64,000 nt of DNA from Thamnaconus septentrionalis (GCA_009823395.1 CM020509.1:6026001-6090000), one strand, 5' to 3'. Positions 39,424 to 53,604 are shown, numbered from the stretch's first letter. Translations and numbers: made by a program. The notes: generated by a model from the sequence alone, not told the origin.

Positions 39424-39796
39424 GGTTGGTGGTGGTGGTGGTGGTGGTGGTGGTGGCGACAGGAGGTTCGTCTGACGGCGGAACGGTTGCGAGTGGGAAC
39501 TAAGCGTTACTCGGTGGCTGGGTGTCTGGGGTTTGGGGAGGGGGTCTCGGAATTAGTCGGTGTGGCTGCGCAGCCGCTCTCGCATCGCTCGCGGTGCCGT
39601 CAGGGAGCTCGGCGACGCCGATGTGAGCGGGCAGTTCGCCGGACGGGAGTCGTTCATCCTCCTCCGCCAGAGCGAGCCTACGCCCTCTTCCTCAAAGAGA
39701 GTGTGCTCTGGGTCCTAGTGCCCGAGTGGTTTGGCCCTGGATCCAAAAATCATACACGTAAAAAACATTATCACATTCTTTTTATAGTTAGTTATT
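39424..39796 (-). promoter_or_regulatory. elovl6: elovl6 5' UTR / promoter region
   Basis: Directly upstream of the elovl6 ATG is a (CCA)n tract (39425-39456 as GGT on the + strand), then a moderately CpG-rich stretch to about 39700. That is where a promoter is expected. ELOVL6 is a known SREBP-1 target, but I saw no clear SRE (TCACCCCAC) here. Confidence 0.5.
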
Positions 39797-39931
39797 ATTA
39801 TTATTAGTAGTAGTAGTAGTAGTAGTGTTGGTAGTAGTAGTAGTAGTAGTGGTGGTAGTGGTAGCATATTGTTATTTTTTCATTGTTAAATACGCTACTA
39901 CTACGACAACTACTACTATTACTACTACTAC

Positions 39932-39971
<40 letters not shown>
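39797..39971. repeat. (GTA)n / (ACT)n / (AAT)n trinucleotide array
   Basis: A compound array of GTA and related triplets changes to ACT and finally AAT units, ending exactly at the start of the SINE-like repeat. Confidence 0.9.
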
Positions 39972-40203
39972 TGGTTAGTGCGGTGGTTCGGCTGCTGCCT
40001 TACAGCAACAAGGTTGTGGGTTTGATTCCAGGCCTGTGGCCTTTCTGTGTGCATGTTCTCCCTGTGTCTGCGTGGGTTCTCTCCGGGTTCTCCATCTTCT
40101 TCCCACACTTCCCACAAAAACATGCATGTGAGGTGAATTGGGAGCTCTAAATTGTCCGTAGGTGTGTGACTTCCAGCAGTAATAGAAAATGGATGGATGG
40201 ATA
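39972..40203 (+). mobile_element. tRNA-related fish SINE
   Basis: It begins TGGTTAGTGCGGTGGTTCGG and has a pol III B-box-like GGTTTGATTCC. It then has the widely shared fish SINE body (CTGTGTGCATGTTCTCCC, TCTGCGTGGGTTCTCTCC, then an AAATTGTCCGTAGGTGTG stretch) and a GGATGGAT tail. It is the best-kept copy in the window; fragments occur at 9.3, 9.7 and 47.1 kb. Confidence 0.8.
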
Positions 40204-43200
40204 ATGATAATAATAATAATAACATAGTTAGAGATGGCTCAGCCAACGCTTAGTTAAGCTGCTAGAGGCCAAGCCTGCCGTGACTTCCCCCGTCATCCTC
40301 TGAGCTTCTCACTCTTCCTCCATCAGAGGAGAGAAAAGCTCTTTTTGCCTGTTACTAATTCATAACTCACTGCTGGAGCTTTACTGATCCATCATCTTTG
40401 CAGGTCCTCCTGTCAGGAGCTGTAGGCCCTGGATCTGTGTCTGCAGCAACCAACACAACCTCATTTGAAAGTATTCCCACTATGTCCAATAGTATCTGTA
40501 GCTTCTGGTCCTTATTGCACTGTCATTGTTTCCGCTCTTCCTTACTCCCACATATCTGCTCTCGCTCACCCCTCCCGCCCTGTTTTCTGGTTTCAGTGGA
40601 TGACCTCCCACCCTTATTTTGAGAGTCAGGGTCTGCTGCTTGAGGTTTCTGCATTTTTAAAGGGCAGTTTTTACTTGCCACCACCATCTCTCACTGCTTG
40701 CTCTCATGAGAGGAATTGGCTAAAAGAGATGCTGTTCTAGACTTGCTTTACATGTAAATCAGATAAATTTGTTACAATATGGTGCCATACAAATAAAGCT
40801 GGATTGAAACTGAAATTGTTTTACATATTTTCCCGACGGAGCCCGTCTGTGTGGCTCCTCTCTGGGTATTCTGTTTTCCTTTCACGGTCAAAGGAGTTGC
40901 AACAATAAGATGATGAGCAACTCTAAATCGACTGTAGTTGTCAATGTGAGTGTGGATGTTTGTTGTTTCTCTCTGTGTTGATGCTGTGAGGAACTGCCGT
41001 CTTATCCAAAAACCTTGCATAAACCCCAACGGATAGGATGGAACACCTGAGGGACCCTTAATGTTTCCCATTCACCAGGCATGTTTAGTTCATATGATGT
41101 GATAAATTCACATCATTATTGCAATGCATAGCCAATGACACGCTTGTTTATTGTTCTTGTGCTGTAACAACTGAGTCCCCGAGAGCTCATCTCCCTGATG
41201 GCCATATATCATAGAGCGTTGGTTAATTACAAGGTCAGACGGTTGTGTAAGCTGAAAGGAAGCCACCTATTATCTTGAAAGATAACATTTTAGAAGACAC
41301 CATTACTTTAATTTTTTGATTTAACAGCGGCAACCTTGAGTAATACGTTCAGAGGAGGACTTTTATACAGATACACAGCATGCTTATCATGCATCAACAA
41401 AGATAAAACACGACACGCGTTACATACGACTCATCTTGCAGCCCACTAGTTCAATTAAAAATTGGTTATCACTTGGCTATCAGCTTCAATTGATTATGCA
41501 GAGCCGACTTCCAGACAGCAGTTACACAATGTGTAATTTGTTGCATAAGCACGAGCCTTTATCTATCAGCGTGATACACTGTTCAGCAGCCCGATCAGGC
41601 CATTAATATTAGGAGCTATTTATTCATCTGGCAACTGGCTGAGCTAAAGTTAGCTCATTTGGCACCGGCTGATTGACCCTTTTAATGGATAAGGACTACC
41701 TGCCAGTGAGCAAACACAGACATGGAGCAAACACAGACATGCAACACTAGGCTCACTGGCAATTGCTTCAGAGATGGGTACATGTTGCAAAATGTCCAAA
41801 AATAAACAGTAACAGAAGTTACTTTGGATTGTTAGATGATGTCTGATATTCCAACTTTTAGAACCAACTACTCCGGACAAATCGACAGAAATAAAACAAG
41901 ATGCCGTCTTTCAACTGTATCTGCATTGGCTTCAACACTGAGCCTGAACCTTAAACAGCTGTAAAAGTCACCTCATCGTCCCCTGGCTGACCTCGGTCTG
42001 CGTTCAGTTATGTCACTGGAATATCTCTGTTGAGATAATTCTTTAAGATGGAATGATCATGCAGCACTGTCGTGGCCCCCTTGTTCGCATTCTAGGAACA
42101 GAATTTTGGCAGAAAAATTAGTCCCAATAATAGAAAATAATTCAGTTTGCTGAATTGTATTGCAAAAAGCTGCAGATGTCTGTGTCTGTTCTGTGGAATT
42201 TTCCAAGAGAAAACACCACAGGGCAGACGGATCACAGGGCAGATAGTTACACACTATCTGTGCCTTTGTCAAATCAGCACTTCACACAAAGCCACGGTAG
42301 CAACTGTCCTGCTTTGTGTGCAAAAAAAGGATTCATTTTGTCCTTGAGGCAAAAGCAACATCTGTCTTGATGAAAAGTTTGTTTGGAAATTTCTCAGACC
42401 ATCTGGTGTTCAAGTGCTGTGACTGATTTAGGCTGGTTGACAAACATTTATTAAAATGCCTGTGATGACATGACATTGTATCTCTATAGCTACCGTTCTA
42501 GCTTGTGAAGACAACTTCCAGTAAAGTGTTGGTCTCACTCTTTGGGTTGTACAAACCTTGATTTTGAATCCAGGCATGTGGGAGATCCATGTTAGCACGC
42601 CGGCTAAAGAGGTGTAACGTCTAACAAGGCTGAAATTGATTAATTATTCTAGGAAGTTCGTTCTGTCAAGACTAAAACCAAACTAAACGACCACTAGGCT
42701 TGCAGCTGAGTTATTCAAATTAAAAACAAAGGCCACACTATTTACTCTTGAGAATACAAATTTAGGTACAATTGTGCTGCACTTCTAATTCAATTGTCTC
42801 TAATAGTGCCTCCTCATCAAAAGTCTCAAGTTAAAGTTAAGTCAATCACAACAATCTAATGTCTCACTCAACTTCATCAAAGAGTTAAAGTAGAGGCACA
42901 CTGCACAGGGAGTCAGCTGCCTTCCACAAGCTGAGCTAGTCTGGCAGGTGATTGTTGATTGAGCAGGTTGGAAGTGTGGTTGATGCTCCACCAATCAGAC
43001 GGCAAACATCTTGTGCTGCCGCAGGAGGCTGCAGCTGACCTATCCAGTCAAAACAGGCCTTCAGGATCCATTCAGATTCAAGTGGGGAGAAGACAAGCAG
43101 CCACCAAAGCATCACCATCATTTCACAGGGGGCTGTAAACAGAGGGCTAGTAATTTTGTTTTTTTTTTTTTTTTTTGGAATCTAGAGTTTTGTGGACAGC

Positions 43201-43631
43201 TAACATTACAAGGCTGGAGTCAGAGCTGAAAAGATCTTAAGTGTATCTGGGTTAAACATGAAACCTTTACAAGAGACGAGAAACTTGATGGCTTCAACTA
43301 TACTGTAAATAAGTTATTCAAATTATTTTTGAGAAAACAAATCGTTTCAACTGCTCCCTTCAGGGCTGACCAGGGCAAAGTGATTTGGTTGTTTAGTTGG
43401 GGAGTTGGCCTTCCTGACACAATCCTCCCATTTATCCAGGTTTGGGAAACGGCAGAAGGAAAACACTCAAGTATCGCCCCCTTCAGGCTTCGTTTTTATG
43501 CTTGAACTGGTTGGGTTTCAAACCCCGGACCACGACTCCACTGTCCTACATAATATCCCTGGAAATGAAAGGGAAAAAAAGAAAAAGAAAATAAAAAATA
43601 ATTTAAGCTCGTCTCTAAAGTCACATGTATG

Positions 43632-43645
43632 CCGCCATCTAGTGG
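43632..43645 (-). promoter_or_regulatory. CTCF-like motif (full match)
   Basis: On the - strand it reads CCACTAGATGGCGG, matching the core consensus CCASYAGRKGGCRS at all 14 positions. Binding is inferred only. Confidence 0.5.
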
Positions 43646-44534
43646 TCTCACAGGCATGCGCCTCGACCTGCTGCATCTTATTTGCTCTCACACCACGCGT
43701 AGTGTCAGCCAAAGCAAATTGGATTCATAATGTATGGCTTATATTACACACTGTTTATATCATATGTGGGCCTGTAGGTGAAACCTTGCGGTAAATCCAT
43801 TCTGCAATATCCCCCGACCCTCGGCGTGACATTGCCAATAAGACGGGGAATTGGTGTTAGAATGTATGAGTGGTCAAGGTGAATGTATTGTTTTAACCAA
43901 AAGGGCACCAGCTGCCGTCACAGAGTCGTGGCGTGGAAAGTGGAAACCTGACCTATTGGTTTAGAGCGGATAAAAACACATCCCCCCGTGACCTTTCCGC
44001 TTTATTACCCACCATGATACCTCATAAATTGAGGGGAATACAGTGCTGCTGTTACATCAGAGCAGAGAGAGCTGCAGCTTTCCTCCCCTTCACTGCTTTC
44101 TGATTCTTTTTTTTCAAGACTATCTCTTCAAAAGTAAAAGCCATTATCAGTTTGACTGCTATTCTGTTGTGTGTTTGGGTTTTGGTTTTGTTTTTTGACA
44201 ATGTGTAAGATTACACTTAAGGCAACTCAAAAAATAACAATAATTAATTGGATAAGATTTTAATTTTAGATAATTAAAGACTAACAGGCAATAAAAAAAA
44301 TACTCCTCTATCTCAACTATCAGACAATACACATTTTTAACAAAACTGTGGATTTATTGGATTGCTTTTTAAAAGTGGAATACTATACAGTACTACGAGA
44401 ACATCGAATTGATTTTTAATGTTTCCTCACAAAACGGACTCTCTGTCCCCCCTTTTTGAGTGAGAGAGGGGAACGAGTCAGCTGACAAAGCATTCTTGTT
44501 GACGGCAGTGGTATATTAGATATAATTATCTCTG

Positions 44535-44548
44535 GCGCCCTCTGCTGA
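44535..44548 (-). promoter_or_regulatory. CTCF-like motif
   Basis: On the - strand it reads TCAGCAGAGGGCGC, 13 of 14 to the CTCF core. Same orientation as the site at 43.6 kb. Confidence 0.45.
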
Positions 44549-45797
44549 TCCAAATTGTGCCTTACAAAAAACAGATTACTAATAAGAAGTGGGGAAGCTT
44601 TGATATTTTATCCCTCTTGACTTTTGAAACGATGGTCAAACCAAAGTATTATGACTCATGTATCATGAGTGAGTCAGAATGTTTTCCCACCATTAAGAAA
44701 AGGCATTGATAATCTTCATGAAATCTGTTTGTATTCCTGGGGGTTTCTGAATCACTGCAAAACATTTAAATGCATATAATAGAAGAAAACATTCCCTGTG
44801 CATTTTGTAACATCTTTATAATTCCCTGATGGCCATAAACCCATAAAACATTATCTTTCTTGTGATGCAAAGAGTGTATGACAAATCTATCTTTAGTGAG
44901 ACAATGAGAAGGACAAAACAACACAACCAAAAGCTATCTTTGTCAAGTAGTTAGCAGACCTGCAGCAATAACCCAGTAACATTTTTTTTTTTTTAAAGAT
45001 TGCAACAACCAAAATCTCAGACCATTTACACCTAGTTTGGATCATACAGAACTAGGAAATTATTTGGAGCAAAATCCCATCTGAAATGACAATAAAAATA
45101 CTAACATAAGATGCTTGATGATGCTTGTGTGAGTGTGTTTATGTGTGTGTGGAGGGGAGGATGGAAATACCAGCTTCAGGAAAAACGTGTTGTATTCTGT
45201 GGGAACCAGTTGCATCATGACATTTAGTGGTGAAATAATATTGCATGTAGCCCCTTAAAAGTCCCAAACATCATATTTGTAAACATGTTTAAGAAACACT
45301 AGTTTTGCACATCTGTGCATCGTAAATACACGGCTCTACAAATACAAGCCCTCGCTTTAATGGTGGCACATTTCCCTCCAGCCAGTCGTCTCTCAGCCGG
45401 CACAGGTTATGTATGTGTGCGACAAGGTGGCTCCCTCCAGCAGGGGTCACCACACAGTGAGCTCTGGCTGTCTCCCGCAGAGCCAGTAATGAAGGAGAGC
45501 CGTGGAGGCGGCTGGTCGCTCTCCACCAACGTTGACACGGCAGCCGACACATCAGAACGTGGCTGTCTTACCACAGATTAAACGCATCTGAGGCGGACAT
45601 GGACGGACAGGCGAGTACAGAATCGTTTCATTTCAAGACTCCACCTGTTTTCAGACAGTGATTTTTCATCCAGTGGCACAGCAGCCTTGGCTGATTACTT
45701 ATTTGCAAAAATTCCATATATTATTTCCAGAAAACAGCACAGTTATCCCTTTGTTTAAAGCCCCATATATGGCTTTGTGTGAAAACTCAGGGAATTG

Positions 45798-45811
45798 TCG
45801 CCCCCTTCTGG
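45798..45811 (-). promoter_or_regulatory. CTCF-like motif
   Basis: On the - strand it reads CCAGAAGGGGGCGA, 12 of 14 to the core consensus and a commonly used variant. Confidence 0.4.
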
Positions 45812-46824
45812 CACGACAGTTTATCACATATATGTGATGCCATTGCGGCCATTGTTAGCCCTCTGTTTGCAGCCTCTTGCTAAAACTGATAAAGCATTTA
45901 AGAACAAGAAGGTCTCAAAGTGTGGAGCCAAGTGACCGGGACTCTTGTCACTAACCCTGAACGAGTTATCGCTGAGGTATCAACGCCCTTTGTGACATCA
46001 CTACCGTTTTGCTTTGAGGGGCATAATTGCAAGACAGAAAGTTTATTTACAGATCACCAGCTATATACGTCTGCACAGTCTGGGGCCTTTTCAAAGCTTG
46101 CAGGGTAAATGAAATTGTTCTATTAAAAACAGGATTGTGCAACTTCTTACTTTTAGTTTTTGAAAAATAATAATACCGTCACACACAAGAAGAACACCAA
46201 CACGCACACACACAAGGGAGGGGCTGCGATTTCAGCGTCTCCTCTCCCCTGCAGGTCGTGGCGGATGTTCACGTCCTGCGGAGATCAGGCAAAGGGAGCA
46301 GATCTTAGACAGATCAATACCCCTGAGAGGATTTCCTATATCAACCACACTGAAATCCTACCATCTGTGACATATAGGTTGAGCGCATAAGTCACTGCTG
46401 GGTGGGATCCAATCCAATAAGATGCTCCCCCCGCCGTCTGTTCTTGGCTGGTTGGGAACGCCGTGGAGTGGGAGAGGTGGATGAGACGCGGCAGGTACGC
46501 CAGGTGGGAACCAGCTCTTTCCTTTTCCTAACTGGCGGAAATGACTCCTCTGCTGTATGTGTCCCATTCTTAGTGCGTAACCAACACAGAAAAAAAGATA
46601 AAAGACAAAGCGGCCTTAAAAACCAGCAAAGATGATAGATGGGAAACATAGAGGAAGTGACTACAAGTCTAGCGATGGCTAAATAGATTAGCATGAACAC
46701 TTCAGCCACTTCAGTTTTATCAGAAGTGGGTGTTGTGCTCTTATTGTCTCGGTGGGGAAGTGTTTTTGCCTTTTCACTTCCTTTTGTCCTCAGAAATAGT
46801 TAAAGAAGAGCAGGCCATCGCTGC

Positions 46825-46838
46825 TCACAAGAGGGCAG
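46825..46838 (+). promoter_or_regulatory. CTCF-like motif (weaker)
   Basis: TCACAAGAGGGCAG on the + strand, 12 of 14 to the core. It points opposite to the three - strand motifs upstream. Confidence 0.3.
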
Positions 46839-47097
46839 TAAAGATTTAAACGACCACTTTGAATGAGCTGGACAGAGGTTATGTCCAGTCGTCTTTCTGT
46901 GTTTCCCCCTCAACTCGCTCTTTCCCAGGAGGACATCTGTAATAAATCCAGCTGTGAACTGAGAAACTCATCTGGAGCGTCTGGTAAAAAGATAAAGACA
47001 GGAGAAAATAAGACAACACCAACAAGAACTGTTTTATATATGTGTATATATTTTCTTATTTTTATTATAATTCCCAAAGGCCAAATATTATTGATGG

Positions 47098-47260
47098 CTA
47101 CACAGTAATGCAGTGGTCGGCACTGTCTCCAAACAGCAAGGCAGTCCATCCAGGGTCCAGGGTCCAACCCCACCAAGACAGCTGGTGAGAGGCTCCTGTC
47201 GCCCTGCGACCCTGAGTGCAGGAGAAGTGGTGATAGAACATGAATGAATGACTGGTGGAA
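47098..47260 (+). mobile_element. SINE-like repeat fragment
   Basis: It contains TAATGCAGTGGTCGGCACTG near the start and ends with CCCTGCGACCCTGAGTGCAG, a GAAGTGGTGATAGAA stretch and ATGAATGAATGA, the head and tail wording of the same fish SINE family. The middle is deleted or diverged. Confidence 0.55.
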
Positions 47261-48954
47261 GATGATTCATGGCTGAAAACAGACAACAGTTCTGACTGTC
47301 TAGAGATTCTTGCAGGTAATGTAAAATTAGAATTCACATATGTAACTTGTCCACTGTGCATGCTTGGAAATAGTCTGTTTTCTTTTTATCCAAGAGATTA
47401 ATACTTCACGGGCTGCACCATGATTTCTCTGCGCTGTCAGAAGATGCAGCCAGTAGTCTGGTGAGATGATGTGTGCAAGCGGAAACTAAACAAGACGGTG
47501 AACACATTTCAGATTTGCTGCATGCAAAGCACAACTTTTTGTTTGCAGACGAGAGAGATTTTGCGCAGCTTATTGGACCTTAAAGTAATGAAAATAAGCA
47601 TTAAGTGTCACTTTTTAGACTATTTAAAGCAAACAAAGGTTAAAAAAAATCTGTTGATGCATGTTGTAGGATTAGAGAGTTTAAACTTCCAACTTCTTCC
47701 CAATGAGCCAACAAGGAACTGACTGGCATCTTTCTTTTGTTCACTGTCACTGTCAGAAATATTTGTAAAATTCACCCAATAGTGTAAAGACAGAAATTTG
47801 AGTATGTGGGGATTTAAACAAATAAAAAGTAAAAGTAATTCAACTCCAAATATATGCAATGAGCATAATGAGAATATATATATATATACCCATTACTGTT
47901 TAAAAGTTTGGGGTCACTGATTCACTTCTGCATTGAACTCCATTATAACCAGCTGGAATGCTGAACACATATGGGAAGGCTTTGACAGTTGTTGCCTTGA
48001 ATGTCTAATTAAATGTGATTTTAGAGAACGAATATCAACTGCGCAATATGCGGCCATCATTATCATTTATTATCACGAATGCTTTAAAATTGAAAAAAAA
48101 AAAGAAAAAAAGGAAATATTTCTAAAACAAAGCTTTGTATTATATTGATGCTTAGTTCTGTGTCCTAACCCATAAAAGAGTAAACAAAGCATCATGGTTT
48201 ATATTTTAGGCTCTTTAGAACAGCTACTTTTAGTGTGTTAGGACAGAATTTTGCACACTTGGAATTCTCTCAATCACTTTTAATTCGACATTGAAATGGT
48301 TTTCATTAAACACTAAAATGTCATACTTATTCAGCACATCTTGAGGGATTTTTTCGTGCAAACACTTAATGATCGCAGTACATTCAAGATCATTATTGCA
48401 CAAAACTGGTTATAATTGAGTTCAATTCAGAAATGAGTCATATATATTTATATATATATATGTACTTACATATGTATATGATATGCAGTAAAAGTGATGC
48501 AGAGCAGTGATACAAAGGAAGTAATAAATCTGTAAGATTCTGAGCAATAAAGAGCTATAAATATTACCCAAAACAATAGGGACACAATTTCCCCCTAGTT
48601 TACATCTGTTTCTAATAGCCTATTTGCTCATTTTAAACCCTGACAATTTTTTTCCTCTTGCAATGTTTCAGTGCAGAGGGGGGAAGAAAGCCAATGCCAG
48701 AAGATGAATAAAGAGAAGGGGGGAAAAAAAAAAAAAAAAACCCTTCCACTGATCTATATTTGCGCGAGGGGGGAATGAGAAACATCTGGCTTTAATAAAA
48801 GAGCCATCCAAGGAAATATTTTTACGAGGCGTAAACATCATGCACTTCAGCCCGGCACCGGAGCCGAGTGACGGTGGATGAAGAGGCAGAGCTTGTAATT
48901 CTTAATATCAGTGGAGATGCGCCGCTCGGCCGCGAGTTCCAGGCAGCCAAAGCG

Positions 48955-49012
48955 GTGCTGGCGGAGCGGGGGGAAGGTGCTGCGCCGGCGGAGCGGGGGA
49001 AGGTGCCGCTCT
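48955..49012. repeat. Imperfect GC-rich direct repeat (about 25 bp x2)
   Basis: The words GGCGGAGCGGGG and GGAAGGTGC recur about 26 bases apart. The patch is CpG-rich compared with its AT-rich flanks. Confidence 0.6.
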
Positions 49013-51801
49013 GGCAGCCGCCGAGGGGAACTTGTTGATCTGAGGCCACGTGCGCCTCAATAAGGAGAATGAAGTGGAGCGTAACGCGGCTCCGTGTGTG
49101 ACAAATAGCCTCTCCTCAGGCTGCAAACAAAGCCTGCGAGCCGTCACTCTCATCTCATGGGCGCAGCACAACTGAGTTTGTGTAATGTGCAATTTGGATC
49201 TAATAGTTGGGGCTCTGCTTTTCATTCTGCGGTGTATGAAATTGCCTTCTGACGCTGCGCCGATTCCACAGCTGATCCAATGTTGGTCCAATTTTAAAGA
49301 GCAAGTCTAGTAGATGGCAAATGTGCAAAAACCTGCAAAATGAATCTTTGAATGAACATATTTGCTATCAGAATAATTGATGCAAGTGATTATTTAGACT
49401 CTAAGTTGTTAAACTGTCATATTTTAAGGTTCATTCTTTATGTTTTGAGTAAGACCTGCATTTGGTCCTGTTTTAGTTCAGTGGACAATTTGGAAGCTCT
49501 TGTTGGTGTTGAAAGAAGAAGAAATCAACACGAAGGGAGAACATTTTTACCGTTCCAAAAAAACAACACTAAAAGATAGATTAACCTGACACTGAATCTG
49601 ATTATCTTATCATCCTAATACAATCAAAAACCTGCAGAACCATTTGCCATAAATTCAGAGGGAAAATGAACTGGTAGCCCGTTTGTTTGAAAGCCGGCCG
49701 AGCTGCAAGGAGAGTTCATGACCAGATGTCATAATAGAACGTTCAACTTTTACCCCAAGGAGGTTTTTTTCCATTTCAATAACAAACTGTATCACACAAA
49801 TCTCGTGGGTGTCCTCGGTTCTTCCTATTGCTCGCGTGACGGATTCAGATGAAAGCAGGGGGGCTCGGACTGAGGAAACACTCGCTTCTGCCTTCGGGCT
49901 TTGAACTGAAGGTGGAATTAAGAGGGATAAATGATGTGAAGTGATCCTCTAAGTGCTCCTCGCCATTACACTGTACGGCCTATGCCCAAATATGACACTT
50001 TGCACAGCGCCGGAGAGCACAGGGCTATTGTTGCTCCACACAGCTCGACCATGGAGGCCGTTTGAAAACTCATCGGAACAAATTCCTTCTCGTCATTTCC
50101 AAGATGAAACACTGGCGAGAGTTTCAGCAGCCACTCATTGTCATGAAAGAAGAGAGATTTAATCTGGAAGCCCCTTTCACGACGCGCTACTGTTGAGACA
50201 AAGTGTGCCGCAGTCCCGACCCCCTTTTTTTTTTTTAAATTCATTTTCATTTAATAACACGGTCGGAACAACCAGGAATTCCACTGAACCAACACAGACG
50301 CCGGCATTAAGGGAGACGCTGTAAATTTCCAAAAGCACAATGAACAATTTTCGCGTGGGTGGAAAAATTGCACGGTGCAGAGTGAACAAAGGGTAAAACA
50401 AACAAGAGGGGCTCAGGTGTGATTTTTTTTCTCTCTCTCTTTCTTTCTCATCTGGAGCCGCAGCGCCTGGGAAAACCATTGTGCCAGGTTGCTCATCAGA
50501 CGCAGACTCAGGGCGGCGGGGGAGGTAAACGCCAATTAAGACGTTACAGTAGATGACAGGCCCTGAGAAAACAGCGGCGGGGGGGAGGTGCCAGCTGCAG
50601 CAGACTGTGTATACTGGAGGTGTCTGAACACGATGCAGTTGCCCCCTTACAAAGAAAGGTGGGCTAAAGTGTGAGCAGCTTCAGACACGACGGGTTGACA
50701 TGAAGAGGCATGAGGAGGAGGACCTGGGATCAGTGCACATCCCCTGGTTAGCCGCGGTTAGCCGTCATGCTAAACAATGGCACTTGAAGGATCAAAAAAA
50801 AAAAAATTGCATGGGCATGCAAGGTATTTTTCTGCAGCAGGCAAAAACACGCAAGCACGTCCGAGCGGAGACCCAGCAGTGCCTTTCTGCAAGCTGCATG
50901 CGTGCAGGATGCACAAAGTTCACCAGCGAGGATCTGAAATCTGCAACAAAGCCGCCAGTGGACGCAGCTTTTCAACTCTTTGACTGCGGCCCGCGAGCTC
51001 ATTTCTCTGTGTGATGGATCATTTTTCCAGCACCCTCCCCAGGGGCTCATCCCTTCCACCACCACCACCACCCCCACCACCACCACCACCAGCACCAGCA
51101 GCACGCTTAATGTCCAGAAATTGATTTGGAGAGAAAACATCTCAGATGTGTTTTTGTTTTCATCCGTCCTTAATAGAAACTTCAGAGGGCAGGAAGTGTG
51201 TGCGTCATGAAATTCGTCCTGGTTATCTGCTTTCACACGCTCGGCCCCAGCTACCCCCCCCCCCAAACCCCCACTCCCAGTGAAAACCGGCACCCAAAGG
51301 CCCCCCCCCACTCCCTCCTACTTTCAGTGTGAGCAGAGTCACAGTGCACGCACGCACGCACGCACGCAAGACGCACCGCGTGCAGGACAGACTGTGTCTT
51401 TTCAGTCTGTCAAATACACGGACAGAGGAGCGTGTGCTGTAATTAATTGGAAAAAAAAGGGCAACACGGACACAGAGACTCAAAGGTCCAGCTCAGGAAT
51501 TCATCTCCCTCATGGCGGCTCCTGAAAACCTCGTCGCAGCTCCAACTCGGTCCCGTTTTTTTTTTCCCTCCTCGGGCCGTAAGTGAGGGCGAGAATATGT
51601 GAGGTCACCCTGCGCGACCTTTCAGCTTGCGCGTACGGAGGGCTGCCCATTGGTTAAGAGCCACTCCCCCCCACCCCCACCACCACTACCACCACCAGCA
51701 GACAGCAGGGTCGTCCTGCTGCCCAGCGAGGCTCCGCGTCGCCTGTGCACCTCTCGATTTGTCACAAACGCCACAGCAGCTGCAGACCTGATGCCTCGGC
51801 T

Positions 51802-51836
<35 letters not shown>

Positions 51837-53156
51837 GGGGGGGGGGGGGGGCAGACTGTTTATATCCAATTGTGTTTATTAATTGCATTTTTACCATATT
51901 TTCTTTGACCCCGCCCCCTCCACCCACCACCACACACACACACACACACACACACACCCTAGATGTGGAGATGTGTACATCCTGGAACCTGATGGATTTC
52001 TCCACTTGAAGCAACCGAAGCATCAGCAGACCTGCTTTGGTTCATTCACTCTCAGCCTGCTGCACTGTGTCGCCCTGCATTATTTTTTTTGTGTTTGAAA
52101 AAAGGTTTGCATTCGTTGTTAAAAAAGACTAACTATTAGGGACTATTATAAAAATAATTCTACCAAACAACAACTACTGCTTAAATAAAATACCTCCTTC
52201 AAAATTGCCTTTTTTTCTTACATAACTCACGTGGATGCAGCTACTAAGCACTTAAGAGTCATCATGCAAATGTGTTTAATGACAGACCTGTTCACTCCTA
52301 TGTATTGCCATTTGCTTTAAAACAAGGTGACCCCTGAACCTGCGATCTTGTTTTTCCCCTCTCACTGCAAAGAAAGCAGTCTAGTCTGTCATCGTCATGT
52401 TCTTGAAATATCTCACCCCCTTCTATTTTTTTGCACGCTACCTTATTACCAAACCGAGTCGTGTCTGTGTCGAGCCCCTGACTGCAGCGCGACTGTTAAT
52501 TATTTAGATTGGAGGTGTAACGCTTCGTGTTTGGATATTTGCGCTCGATCGCGGTTTTATTTGAATTCCCAGCGGAGCGGAGGTGAAGGCAGCGCGCGGA
52601 TTCCCCCGGTTCCGTTTTTTTTCCCCTCCTCCTCCGCCTCCTTTATCATCAGCTGACGGAACAAATCTCACATTAAGATGTAGCGCAATGTTTTTCCTTT
52701 TTTTTTTTTTTTTGAGCGAGACGAGCCGAGGCAGGACAAATGCGGATTCTGTTTAAACAGCGATTTATAATGTACTATTTTTCTGTGTGTAGTAGGAGCG
52801 ACGTGTGCTTGTGCTTTAGCTATTCCAATAGCATCATCCTCATGCATAATCACGCACCGCTACGCCTGTTCACGCCTTTTAAAAATGGAATTGGAGTTGA
52901 TGTATTTGGGAGGGAAAAAAGACTCCGGCATTGCGTCTGAATTTGGAATGTACATTTCTGGCAAGACATGTGAGGTGAATCTTAAGAACCACAGTGCCGA
53001 ATTAAAGCTGAATCTGGATGCATTTTCTGTGTTTTTCATTGAAACATCCAAAACAAAAATAAATAAATAAAGTTTCTTACCTTAACTTGCAGGAGGAGAC
53101 TCTTGACTCTTTGCGCTGCGCTTCGACCCCACAATGCTCATTTCACCACCGCCGGT

Positions 53157-53190
<34 letters not shown>

Positions 53191-53213
53191 ACTCTCTCTC
53201 TCTCTCTCTCTCT
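53157..53213. repeat. (CT)n microsatellite
   Basis: Two CT blocks separated by CCCA. Confidence 0.95.
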
Positions 53214-53603
53214 TCAGCTCATCGTCTGGTTGCACATGTTGATTGCGCGGATGTGGATTGAGGCTGCAGACTTGCGTATTCGCCTGCAGCCGTGAGGGGC
53301 TTATCCCAGCCAGCCAGCCAGTCAGCCACCCACCACCCAGTCACCCCCTCCGCCGCCGAGCTCCCCTTTCAGCTGATTATTGCTCCATCAAACAGGGTGA
53401 CACTCGTGCATCGCAACGACCTGCGGCTTTTTTCTTCTTCGCAGAGGGGCGGAAATAATAGCGCGCAGGGTGACGAGTTCAGGCTGCAGAGATGCGCAGC
53501 GCACCGCGTCCCCCTCTGTTTGCTATTTAGCACTTATGAAAACATCACTTGGGGCTGATTTATTTTTCCTCGTGATCATACTCCCCTCCTCCCCCCTCCA
53601 ACA

Positions 53604-53604
<1 letters not shown>

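Larger units (their letters stand above)
40204..53150. other. Gene-poor elovl6-pitx2 interval: no gene recognised
   Basis: Nearly 13 kb without an exon I can recognise. Human has ENPEP between these two genes, but no aminopeptidase signature (HExxH, GAMEN) was seen in any open frame. The interval contains CTCF-like motifs (43.6-46.8 kb), a SINE fragment, small AT, GT and CA runs (47.9, 48.4, 51.8, 51.9 kb) and a GC-rich patch at 48.9-49.1 kb. The remaining sequence shows nothing nameable. Confidence 0.6.

Noticed and set aside
50748..51311. 187-codon - strand open frame
   Set aside because: Low-complexity GGT/GTG tract in the middle, no recognisable domain or homologue, no splice or promoter context.
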